A DNA stretch of 64,000 nucleotides from Adiantum capillus-veneris (taxonomy: Eukaryota > Streptophyta > Polypodiopsida > Polypodiales > Pteridaceae): the NCBI GenBank assembly GCA_014529385.2, contig CM043949.1, positions 141,460,858-141,524,857 on the forward strand, given 5' to 3'. A program made the position numbers and the translations under genes. The notes under the pieces are model-generated. The model was not told the origin of the DNA. It was given only the letters and a program-made list of their open reading frames with translations, and did no database searches. Of this stretch, positions 46,264-56,600 are shown one piece after another (the first letter of the stretch is position 1; each line of letters opens with the position of its first letter).

Positions 46264-49200
46264 ATGCACTTACGCTCTGGGCGGGTGCTAGAACACGAGC
46301 ATATTGAGGGTGCCTCTGTTCATACGGACACCCATTACCCATCCACGATAAGCTCTAGACCCTCAGCGGGGACACAAGGTAGCACCACCCAAGACCCTAA
46401 AATAGCCGCTAGTGATTCCTCCTCCGACTCAGAAATCATGGAAGCATACCCTACCCAAAACACTGAGAGAGAAGGCCATGCACCTCCCGAAGCTCCACTG
46501 CCTAGTACTAGTATGTTTAGCCGTTTCATGGAAACATTAGGTAGAGCTACTCGCTCGGAACCTGATGCAAATGAAGCACACGAAGGGGGTGGGGAAGTGG
46601 AATCTCCTTTCACATCGCACGTGGACCCCACACCCCCAAGGAGTGTCCATGTGGATATCCTACCAACTTCTTACCAAGAAGGCCCTGTTGAGCTGCCTCC
46701 TTCAGAAGTTCCCTCTCGAGTACCGTTGGTGACAAGTAAAACCACGGGGAGCAACATTGCTTCTACCTCACAAGAAACCATTAACACGTCGACTCTAGAA
46801 GGATTGTTCATTAATGATCATTGGACATACGACCTCCACACTGAGGTGTTGACGGATCTACACTCTGGCCACGCCTACCATGTAGGATGGATAGAGATTG
46901 TACAATCCACCTCTAGTGCCACGAACATCGAAGATCAACAGAAAATGATCTGTAATGTTATCCATGGCATTATTCAATCAGAAAGGCAAAACCGAGGGGT
47001 AAATATACTCTCAGCTGGCCCCATGAGATTTCTGGATACGAGCAAGGCTCAACAGCCTACTCTATCACAAATGGAGACTCCTCTAATGAGCCCCATGGAC
47101 CCATCTTACGTCATTTCACCTGGGGTCTCTATGCAATCTGAGCCTCCGAGTGAAAACTTTAGCTTCCCTAACTTGGCTCAACCCTCTATCAAGGAAAACA
47201 CAATGCTCACTCCAGGGATAAGCCTGACAGAGAATGTACCGATGACATCTACGGTTAGCGCAGTGCCACTACCTAGTGTCGTAGTACCTAATATGGGGCC
47301 TCGACCATATGTGCCTCTAGCCCCTTATGCACACATGGCCCCCACACCTCCAATTGTACCACTTGCTTATGCTCCTCGAGTGCCGCTCCCTAGCTCTTAT
47401 CCGAGTGGACCTATGCCCGGTTATGTTCCATATCCTACATCATCTACACATATGCCAAGACCGGTACCCGTTCCTCTCCCACATATGATTCCAAGAGTAC
47501 CTCCACCGGCCCTGCCTCCTCACATAGGTGACTTGGCAGCGTTTGCTCAAACCATAGGTCGATCTATCGCGGAAAATATGCGTCATGCATCTGATAGAGA
47601 GCCTAGAAGTAAGGCAGTACAAATTGCCAAACTCACGCAAAAATTCAATGGGGACGAAGATGCTAGGAAACACATTGAAGTGTTTGAACAAGTATGTGAT
47701 TCCTTAGGGGAACGCAACGAACTACATAAGTGCAATGCCTTAAGCTTGACATTAAGTGGGAAGGCTGGAGATTGGTATAGGACCCTAAGGGTGGACGAGA
47801 AAACAATCTACCCTACCCTTCGAAGGTTGTTTCTAAAGGAGTACATACGAGAAGGTGTGCTTTGGGGTGTAGCATCTCAGCTACAGAAGGCCGAACGTAA
47901 GGAAGGAGAGTCAGTAAGGGACTTCATTAGTCATCTAAAGCACTTAAACTCTCGTTGCCCTGTAAATGAGCGCTTCAACAATAACCAACTGCTTGATCGA
48001 TTCATTCGAGGGTTGAGGAATGAAGGAATCTATAATGGACTAGTGATTAGAGGTATCACAACCTGGGAAGATGTCACTGCCAATGCAATCCAATTAGAGG
48101 ACAACTTGATGATAGCAGGCATGAGGGTGTCTACTGACACGAGATCCACTAGCTCACAAGCCATTGAGTATGAACCCATGACTGCAAAGCCCATTGCCAA
48201 TGAGCCAAAGGTATTTGAGACATTCTTGACAGACCTCACCAAGGCAATCCAAGAGTCTCTTAAGGATAATCGACCCCCTCAAAATAGTCACATGTATCCA
48301 AGAAGGGAGCAGCAATGGTGTTCCATTTGCTTAGGTCCACATAGCACTAGTGAGTGCCCTACGTTAAGAGTAACATTTAATGGAACTTGCAACGCATGTG
48401 GTAGGTATGGTCACCAAGCTAAGGATTGTTTAATGATCAAACGTATGATGGCAAATAGACCACCTGTAGCCTGGATGGATGCGCCTCGAGCTCCTGTATT
48501 GATGCCTGCTCCACCTGTTGAGCAACTACCGCAACACATGGTCCCTAGATCTCAAAATGTTGTACAAGCTACACCGCTACCACCTCCTGTGCTAGGACCG
48601 CAGCCCCCGCATCCAAGAGTCGCCCCTATGAACCAAGTGGGTTGCGAGCCATCAAATGCTTATCCAGATGGTTGTGAGGAGGAAATAGACACTAGTATTG
48701 CCTACGGACTTGATACATTGGAAGAGTGTCCTATATACTACATGGAAGATTGTTGGGGACAAGTCAAGCCGGTTTATCAAGCTGCTGCTCTCGCATCCAG
48801 AGGTCAAAATATCAACACCCAGGCTAGGAGGCCACCTCTTCAATGCTACGAGTGTGGTGGACCACATCGAGTAGCGGAGTGCCCTATTAGGCTGCAAAAG
48901 AATGCTGCACAGATGCAAATGAATCAAGGGAGCACGTCTGCAATGCCAATACTCACATGTAATCGTTGTGGCATAGATCACTTGATTGCCCAATGCCCCT
49001 ATAACCCAAATGCGCCTAAAATCACACCCCTAAATTTGGTCGAAATTGCTAGTGTGACATCGCCAATACCACCCGTCGCACCCACTTATGCGATTACACG
49101 GTCCATGCTTCAAGGGCCAGGACATATCCTCGAAGAGAGAGATACCGCGTCAATTATCCAAGCAAAGAAAAAGAAGACACGAAGGAAGAAGTCGCAGAAT

Positions 49201-51444
49201 ACGGAAAATTCAAAGCCAAGTTCCAAAACAAACATAGGAACAGGAGATGACCCCGTGTATATGAATGACCTCGAGGATGATTCAGATTCAGTCGAGACAA
49301 TGGAGACTAGAACCAATACCACAAAGGGAAAGACCGACAAAGAAAACCGTAACATGGAACCAAATGAAAACCTAATGAGAGAAAACCATAAAGAGCCTCT
49401 GAAAACACCACAAGTGTTTCCAAATCCAATCCAAGACCCCCAAGATAAACCGCAGGGGCAAAAAGGGAAGAATCGTAAAAAGAAGATTGGGACGTACCCA
49501 AACCCTGTAGACGAGATTAAGCAGGTGAAACATCTAAGAGGTTTAGTGGAGGAGACTCAAAGGAAACTAGAACCAGAACCCATGCATGTAAAAATTCATG
49601 ACACAGTGTTTCCCACGCAAGTTCATCCACCCCACATGAACCATAGACCGTTAGCCATATCTAGTATCATCCAAGAAGGGAGTGAGGACAGGACATCAGA
49701 AAGTGAGCATACACCCTTCTTGTTGGAAAGGATGTTTAACGAAGGAATACCTGATCCCATTGAGGAATATGAGATTCCATCCTCACCAGTTCCTAGTCAA
49801 GGACCTACACCCTGCAAAACGCCAATGAATGTTGCCAAACTAGTGGACTTCATGTCTTCTGAGGTCCGAACCACGATCATAGCAAAGCTGTATGGAGATC
49901 CTGAGTTATTCCTTGCACTTCGAGCATTCCTTAACGGAGAGCTACGAATGGGATTACCGCAGTTTGCGCAACCAAATAGGCCTGACTCGATTATGATTGA
50001 TGAGGAAAATCATGTGCAATCACTTGACTTAGATGGACACGAGTCTGTGATTGAGGTACCCATTAACGAATTAGGGCAGTATTTTGAAGGCGACGAGTCT
50101 AATGCGACCCTACCCATCACTACCAAGGGATTAACTATAAAGGGAATTCTTGATGGTGGTGCGGGAGTTAGCATCGTTACAAAAGATTGTTGGGAATCCA
50201 TGGGAAAACCCCGCCTCAGTGTTACTAACATTGTGGTAAAGATGGCAAATGGTACCATAGCCAAACCTATGGAGATGCTCAAGGATCTTAAGATCAAAGT
50301 TCTAGGACACAAGGTACGACATACGTTCATTGTAATGGATTTCTCTAAACACCTTATGTCATATGAAATGATTTTAGGACGACCATTCATGAGGGAAGCA
50401 CAAATGGTTCACGATTGGTCTAAAAATCATGTCTATTTGCAATTCCAAGACTCTGTCCTTAGAGTGGATTTGGTGACTGGTAAGGTACACCCCTTAGGGA
50501 GTAAAACCATTATTGATCATCGCTCTGACACCACAGTTCACTCGGCCCCACTACAATATTGTTACACTTGTAAGAAGGATACAGACATTGGCCAAGATTC
50601 TCCTTATATGGATATCCTACCTGGGATGACCGAGTCGGACAATGTGGATTGGGTCCACCTAGCATCAACCATAGACACTTGGGGAAATAGGGGGACGACC
50701 TGGGTAACACCTGAGGGGGATGAAATGCATATACCCTTAAATATGCTACAAGCGATGCATATCGCTTCTGACAAGACTCATCCTAAGGTAACGAAGAAAA
50801 CATACAAGTGGGTCCCTAAAGCTTCTTTAGTGACCATACCTAGTGCTAAAAAACGGAAACCTAGTAAGAACCGTACCACTCACTCCAAGAAATGTAAAGA
50901 AACGCTGCGTTGGATTCCTAAACGACTATTGGAAGCCCAAGGCTACTATCAAGGAAATGATCAAATCTGGGTGCCAAAACGTAGATTGTGCTCTTACCTA
51001 ACACCTGACCCAAGTGAGCCCAATCCCGTAGCTCCAAAACGAATCAATGATCGTGGAAAGAAAAAAATCACAGAATGCTACACACCCGCTCCCGAGCTAG
51101 TTTGGGTACCAAAGAAAGAACGATTTGTTCCACCTAGCTCAGGAAGGGGGGAGTCCCATGAAGCTTCTAGCTCCTCATGTAATACATCCATAGAGGTAAA
51201 AGCTTCTACACAGCCTCCATCTATAGTAGTGGACCTCCATGAAGCTACAAAAGAATCCACACCTCCCAGTGTTCAAGAATCACCTAATGAACCACTTCAA
51301 GTTCGATCCTGGGAGAGTACCTTACCACCCTTGCAGCTTGACAAGGCACCTAGGGTAATAGAAAACTACTGGCAAAAATCCTCACCTATTACCAACTGGA
51401 ACAATTGGTTTCAAAGGGTGGCAAGCTCATTTCAAACGGTATGA
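46264..51444 (+). CDS. GP Gag-Protease protein, 1726 residues
   Basis: Presumed structural and processing protein of the GP retrotransposon. Domains in order: a Ser/Pro-rich N-terminus from MHLRSGRVLE; a proline-rich stretch (about 335-440); the gag core from about 458 (TQKFNGDEDARKHIEVFEQV) through 502 (GDWYRTL) to about 615; four zinc knuckles at 686-698 (CSICLGPHSTSEC), 709-722 (CNACGRYGHQAKDC, the only CX2CX4HX4C), 861-873 and 899-911; a basic Lys-rich linker (about 980-1080); a retropepsin-like domain around Asp1297 (ILDGGAGVSIV ... MILGRPFMREA); then a C-terminal region with W-V/I-P-K at Trp1516, 1550, 1569 and 1614. The start is the ATG conserved with copy B. A usual plant Gag is far shorter. 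The gag and LGRPF motifs resemble Athila/Tat elements. The protease signature D-G-G is unusual, so activity is uncertain. The C-terminal region is not one I recognise. Confidence 0.9.
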   Translation: MHLRSGRVLEHEHIEGASVHTDTHYPSTISSRPSAGTQGSTTQDPKIAASDSSSDSEIMEAYPTQNTEREGHAPPEAPLPSTSMFSRFMETLGRATRSEPDANEAHEGGGEVESPFTSHVDPTPPRSVHVDILPTSYQEGPVELPPSEVPSRVPLVTSKTTGSNIASTSQETINTSTLEGLFINDHWTYDLHTEVLTDLHSGHAYHVGWIEIVQSTSSATNIEDQQKMICNVIHGIIQSERQNRGVNILSAGPMRFLDTSKAQQPTLSQMETPLMSPMDPSYVISPGVSMQSEPPSENFSFPNLAQPSIKENTMLTPGISLTENVPMTSTVSAVPLPSVVVPNMGPRPYVPLAPYAHMAPTPPIVPLAYAPRVPLPSSYPSGPMPGYVPYPTSSTHMPRPVPVPLPHMIPRVPPPALPPHIGDLAAFAQTIGRSIAENMRHASDREPRSKAVQIAKLTQKFNGDEDARKHIEVFEQVCDSLGERNELHKCNALSLTLSGKAGDWYRTLRVDEKTIYPTLRRLFLKEYIREGVLWGVASQLQKAERKEGESVRDFISHLKHLNSRCPVNERFNNNQLLDRFIRGLRNEGIYNGLVIRGITTWEDVTANAIQLEDNLMIAGMRVSTDTRSTSSQAIEYEPMTAKPIANEPKVFETFLTDLTKAIQESLKDNRPPQNSHMYPRREQQWCSICLGPHSTSECPTLRVTFNGTCNACGRYGHQAKDCLMIKRMMANRPPVAWMDAPRAPVLMPAPPVEQLPQHMVPRSQNVVQATPLPPPVLGPQPPHPRVAPMNQVGCEPSNAYPDGCEEEIDTSIAYGLDTLEECPIYYMEDCWGQVKPVYQAAALASRGQNINTQARRPPLQCYECGGPHRVAECPIRLQKNAAQMQMNQGSTSAMPILTCNRCGIDHLIAQCPYNPNAPKITPLNLVEIASVTSPIPPVAPTYAITRSMLQGPGHILEERDTASIIQAKKKKTRRKKSQNTENSKPSSKTNIGTGDDPVYMNDLEDDSDSVETMETRTNTTKGKTDKENRNMEPNENLMRENHKEPLKTPQVFPNPIQDPQDKPQGQKGKNRKKKIGTYPNPVDEIKQVKHLRGLVEETQRKLEPEPMHVKIHDTVFPTQVHPPHMNHRPLAISSIIQEGSEDRTSESEHTPFLLERMFNEGIPDPIEEYEIPSSPVPSQGPTPCKTPMNVAKLVDFMSSEVRTTIIAKLYGDPELFLALRAFLNGELRMGLPQFAQPNRPDSIMIDEENHVQSLDLDGHESVIEVPINELGQYFEGDESNATLPITTKGLTIKGILDGGAGVSIVTKDCWESMGKPRLSVTNIVVKMANGTIAKPMEMLKDLKIKVLGHKVRHTFIVMDFSKHLMSYEMILGRPFMREAQMVHDWSKNHVYLQFQDSVLRVDLVTGKVHPLGSKTIIDHRSDTTVHSAPLQYCYTCKKDTDIGQDSPYMDILPGMTESDNVDWVHLASTIDTWGNRGTTWVTPEGDEMHIPLNMLQAMHIASDKTHPKVTKKTYKWVPKASLVTIPSAKKRKPSKNRTTHSKKCKETLRWIPKRLLEAQGYYQGNDQIWVPKRRLCSYLTPDPSEPNPVAPKRINDRGKKKITECYTPAPELVWVPKKERFVPPSSGRGESHEASSSSCNTSIEVKASTQPPSIVVDLHEATKESTPPSVQESPNEPLQVRSWESTLPPLQLDKAPRVIENYWQKSSPITNWNNWFQRVASSFQTV

Positions 51445-53058
51445 TCTACCCAAGGAAGGGGGGAGTGTTTGCTGACATCCATTATTCACTTGTTTCCCTC
51501 TCAACCTTTTTCCCTGACCTCTCAATTCCAATCTTAGGGAATGTACATATAAAGCTTTATACTCACAAAAAAAAAAAAAAAAGAGAGCAAGAGCAATTAG
51601 CAAACGAGTATGCACATTAAAGTCAAAACATTGACTCAGACCTACACATGTCACATTTGGTACAGTGAAACAGAAACCTATGCCATAAAACACCTTTGAT
51701 CCTCATCACTTGAGTGATGGAGGGTAGGTAAGATTAGTACGATAGGAGTGTTTCTGTTTTACAGTTGAGAGATTAGCAAAGTTCTCTTTTCCCACTGATG
51801 TGCCTCCTAGAGGTATTGCTTTTGTTTCCTAGTGTGTACAGGAACGTGTTGCTATTGATAGGATTTGGATCTTCATGGAACCTTCAAATCAAGCGCGACC
51901 ATCGACACAAACAGGTGTTTCTTGTCCATTAGCATTGTCCTTATCTTTTTGCATCTATGTTTGTCTGCTTTGATTGTGATTGGTAGCATAATATTCAGCG
52001 CATTGGCTTAGTATCAAACATTTAATTCAATGTAATGTTTTGTCATAATCACTTGTCTAGGTTTAAAAATCAAGCAGTCCGACTAAGCTAGTTTGACCAA
52101 GCTAGGTATTAGAAATCTTCTCTTAATACCATGGGGAATGCCTTCCTAATAAACAATGGTTACTTAGGTTCTTAATCCGATTTAGGCAGCATTGTATGAA
52201 ATGTACTAGGGCTTTCTAGTGGGCTTAACCTTATTGACCTTTAGCTTAAGTATTATAAAGGGAGTTTACTAATGTGATGAGCCTGGGGAATGTAACAGTG
52301 TTATATGACCTCCCAAAGTTACAAAATTAAAATGATGAAAATGAACAAGCAAAAAATCAAAGTGCCACAATGTAAAATTTTAAGCTGGAAGAGAAATCTC
52401 AGCTTGATTTGGTACTTCACTCACATGTATTGCCTATGGTACTAGAGCCCTAGAGGTTCCCAACGTGGGCGCTTTTCCTTGAAAAGCAAAAAATCCAAGG
52501 CATACAAAATAAGCACACACAACAAAATTGAATCACTGTGAAAAGACCTTGGGGGGTCAAAGAAAAAGTAATCAGACAGGCGATGATTTCATGAGAAATT
52601 CCTTTTATGGTAGCTTAACTACAAGGTTTTCTAGATATAGCCTCTAGTCAGCCCTCGAACATGAATACTTGGCTCTCGCGATTAAACAACTTAATTGACC
52701 ACAGAAAGTTAAGAAGCTTACCCATGGTATTAATATTCGATCTCTAGTGCTTTTCGACCGTCAAATTAGCGACCCCAGACTTGTTTAATTTTTTACCTTT
52801 ACATCTGTTTATGCATTTGATTACATTGCAATTTAATGTTCATTGCTAACAAATTGTTTGAAATTCTTTTACCAATCAATGTGTCTACCTAAAACTGCAT
52901 ATGCTTTTTAAGAGAATGCAATTACTGTGCCAATGTTGTTTGATTTTGCAGTGACTGAAGAAGGCTAAGGACATTCATCTCAAATGCTCTTCCACCTCGA
53001 CGAACCAGCTTCAACTCAATAGCTTCCGAGGACGGAATCTACATCAGGAAGGGGGGCA
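51445..53058 (+). other. GP copy C 3' tail with second PPT and LTR-like start
   Basis: Eight bases after the gag-protease stop lies AGGAAGGGGGGAG (51453-51465) followed by TGTTTGCTGACA, a polypurine tract and LTR-like start. CATATAAAG is near 51546 and an A run at 51569-51585. The true PPT (53046-53056, AGGAAGGGGGG) shares eleven bases with the first one. A TGATTTTGCAG near 52942-52952 looks like a splice acceptor and is intact only in C. No coding region was found. Confidence 0.7.
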
Positions 53059-53634
53059 TGTTAACCCTCACGGCACACGGACACCCATCACCTACGATGG
53101 ACGCGTATTATGTATTTGGTAGAGTCAGGTACCGGGCTTGTCGGTCCAATAGGGAAAGGTAGAGTGATCGTCGATGAGAGGCGCACTTTAACTTGGACAT
53201 TCAAGGGATTAGTTGGTTAAGCATGGGCGCCCAAGTGTGAATGGGGTGAGCTCCTATAAAAGCCAACTAAACCTAATTTTTACTCATTCTCTCATTTGTG
53301 CAATTGAAGAGTGCTCTTGCTCCATCTCCATCTTCTTCTTCTTCACCTCCTTGTGTGTGTGTATGTGAGAGAGAGAGAGAGAGGGAGAGTGTGTGTGCGA
53401 TCGAGCATTACGAAGGCACGACGGCGGCGAAGCGGTTGAGCGCGGCACGACTGCAGCTTCTTCTTCATCGCGGCGAGGAATCCACCACGAAGGCGAGCGT
53501 AGAGCGGTGAGTGACACACCCTTTGTTTTCTTGAGCTTGCTAGTTTAGGCTTGTTGTGTGCTTGGAGCCGTTTGTGGCTCGCATACGGTGTATTGGCAAG
53601 TCCCTTGCTTCGACAGTGCGGCAAGGAGCGCACA
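53059..53634 (+). repeat. 3' LTR of GP copy C
   Basis: 576 bp, TGTTAACC to GCGCACA, with TATAAAA at 53255-53261. It abuts the second TSD copy ACGGC (53635-53639). A GTG-initiated frame from 53558 into F gag is an artefact. Confidence 0.93.
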
Positions 53635-53638
53635 ACGG

Positions 53639-56600
53639 CGGGCTAAACGCTCTCCATCACCACCAAAGCGGAGAAGACCATCACACTCTTCTCCACGCCA
53701 TAATCCAAAGAGGGATGATAAAAAGCAAGAGAAGAAAAAGGCGAGAAAGAGGACACCCTCTTCTCCATCTTCTTCATCCTCTTCCTCTTATGAAAGCTAT
53801 GGTGAAGACAACAAAGATCAAAACAAGAAAAAGGCGAGAAAGAGGTCACCCTCTTCTCCACCTTCTTCAAATTCTTCATCTTCTGAAGAAAGTGATGGTG
53901 CAACTTTCGAACCATCAAAAAGAAGAGGCCATAGGAAATCCTATGCCGCATGGAAGAGGTCGTCCAAGCTGAAGAAATTCAAAGAGGGAGGGAAGACCAT
54001 CTCTTTCCTTACCTATGATGGCACCTTCGGTGCTACAGACAAAGTTTTGGCCTTTATCCAGCAATTCGATGCGGCATTTGGAGATGAGGGCTTCACGGAG
54101 TCCTCTAAGCTACTCCATGTAGCTATGCACTTTCAAAAGTCCGCCAGACAATGGTGGTCTAGCCTACGAGCCAACGGTGAAGCTCCACGAACATGGAAGG
54201 CTTTAAGAGCTTCCATTATGAAGCAGTTTTTGGCCACCGATGCCAAAGACAAAGTACTCACCGAATGGCGAAGCTTAAAGCTCTCTCCCAATGAATCCAT
54301 CCGCAAATATGTAGACAAGTTTTGGGACCTACAACTCAAAGCCACTGTCTTCAAAAAGTTGGATTTTGGAGAGCAAAAGCAACAATTTTGTGCGGGCTTA
54401 ACCGAAGAAATGGCGGAGTATGTCAACTCCCAAAGGCCACGTACCATATCGGCGGTAATACACCATACTATGGTGGCCTCGCGAATCAATTTCCAAACGG
54501 GGGGTAAAAGAAATAATAAGCCCCCGGAAAACAAGGGTTCCAATGAGCCTAAGGGGAAGGACAATGTCCAAAAGTCTTCTAAGGGCAATTCCAACAAAGC
54601 TAAAGAGAAGGGAGTTTACAAAGGAAAGAACAAACTCTCTCCTGAAGAGCTTGAGCGTTATCGCAAACATAACCGGTGTTTCAAGTGCGGCGAACAAGGG
54701 CATGCGTACCGCGCTTGTCCCCAAAAGAACAACCGCCAAGATCCTCCTAGAGCTTCTTTGGTTGAAATCCAAGAGGAGGAGATTCATCAAACTCACCACA
54801 AAGGATCTCCTCTATGCCATGCTTGGGGAAAGGTAAGAGAACATGATGCTTTTATTCTTTTTGACCCTGGTTCTACTAACAATTTCATATCTATGGAGTT
54901 AGCCACCAAGCTAGGCATACAATCCTACGAGATGGGAGATATCCTACCCGCAGACAGTGCCTTCAAGGGGCAAGAAGCTTCAGTCACTCCCTTAATCGGG
55001 AAATTGAGGCTTCATGTCCAAGGCTATGTGGACAAAGAGGACTTCTTTATCTCTCCTCTCAAGCATGAGGATGTAATCCTAGGGGCACCATGGTTTGACC
55101 GCCTGGCTGCCCATGTTAAATTTCCTAAAAGGAGAATCTCCTTTAAGTTCAGGGAAAAGGACATGTATATAGATGCTAAGGAGATGGGTAACACCATCCC
55201 CATTGTACATACACCAACTTTCAACAAGTCAATAAAGAGCTCTATTTCCGTGTACATGATTTTTGTTAAAGATTCTCAAAATGAACCTAATGCTTTAGCA
55301 AAAGAAAATAAAAGCAACCAAAAGGAATTAGAGTTATTCAATTTTCTCAAGGGGTTTCAAGATGTCTTTATTGACGACATCCCTTGTGAGCTACCTCCTA
55401 AACGAGGTAATGACGACCATGCAATTGAACTTCTTCCAGGAGGTTCACCGCCTAACAAACCTCCTTATAGAGTTTCTCAAGCTCAACAAGAGGAGATTAT
55501 GTGGCAAGTGCATGAGTTAGTTGAGAAGGGCATGGTTAGGCCTAGCTCATCTCCATTTTGCTCACCTGTGCTATTAGTGCAAAAGAAAGATGGCACATAT
55601 CGTATGTGTGTCGACTATAGAGCACTAAATAGGATCACTATCAAGAATAGGTTTCCCGTTCCACGGGTAGAAGACCTATTTGATAAGCTACAAGGATCGA
55701 CCTACTTCAGTAGGATTGACCTAAAAAGTGGCTATCATCAAATAAGGATAGTTGATCAAGACATTGTAAAGACCGCATTTCGTACTACATTTGGTCTTTA
55801 CGAATACATTGTCATGCCTTTTGGCTTGACTAATGCACCAGCTACATTCAATCGCTTGATGGAGAAGCTGTTCAGGCCTCATCGAACCTTCACTGGAGTG
55901 TTCTTTGATGATATTATCATCTACTCTAATTCATTGGAGGAACACAAGCAACACCTCCAGGTAATATTTCAAGTTTTAAGAGAGAATAAACTTTATGTTA
56001 ACCGAAAGAAAAGTGAATTTTTCTTGCAAGAGATTCAATATTTAGGTCACATTATCTCTCAAGATGGAATCCAAATGGATCCATCCAAGTTAGAGGTAAT
56101 AAAAGGATGGCCTAAACCAAGGAATCTTCATGAACTAAGAAGCTTTATAGGTATGTGTGCATACTATAGACGCTTCATAGAAAAGTTCTCACGAATTGCG
56201 GGACCATTACATGACCTAACAAAGAAAAATGTTAGGTATACGTGGTCTGCTAAGGAGAACAATGCTTTCGAAAAGCTTAAAGAAAAGCTTATCTCTCAAC
56301 CTGTGCTTACACTACCAGATCTCTCAAAACCATTTGAGGTCCAATGTGATGCTTGTGGTGATTGCCTTGGGGCTGTTTTGCTCCAAGAAGGGCATGCCAT
56401 AGGCTATGAGAGTCGAAGGCTCGACCCTGTTGAGCAAGCTCTAGGCATATACGAAAAAGAACTCCTTGCAGTTCTACATGCCTTAGACTCATGGAAGTAC
56501 TTCATGACGCAGACCAAGCTCTCCGACAAACAAATGAGGTGGGCAAATTTCCTTTCGCAATTTCATTTTCATATTGCTCACATTGCTGGCAAGCATAATC

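Larger units (their letters stand above)
44666..53634 (+). mobile_element. GP-family LTR retrotransposon C, intact gag-protease
   Basis: The reference copy of the GP family. It has LTRs 44666-45239 and 53059-53634, a perfect 5-bp TSD, a tRNA-Asp-type PBS, a 1-kb leader, a 5.2-kb open frame, a 1.6-kb tail and a PPT. The LTRs differ by one substitution (in the GGGCACCCAAG/GGGCGCCCAAG context) and one GA unit, so insertion is recent. It encodes no RT, RNase H or integrase in any frame that I could find, so those must come from another element. Confidence 0.93.

Noticed and set aside
46335-50710. Minus-strand open frames opposite the GP gag-protease (for example 46335-46631, 50010-50390)
   Set aside because: Shadow frames of a strongly coding region, with no motif and no conservation independent of the sense strand.
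53558-53638. Apparent fusion of C's 3' LTR to F gag as one long frame
   Set aside because: It begins with GTG inside the LTR; the F frame really continues from 44665 and resumes at 53639, so the extension is an insertion artefact.
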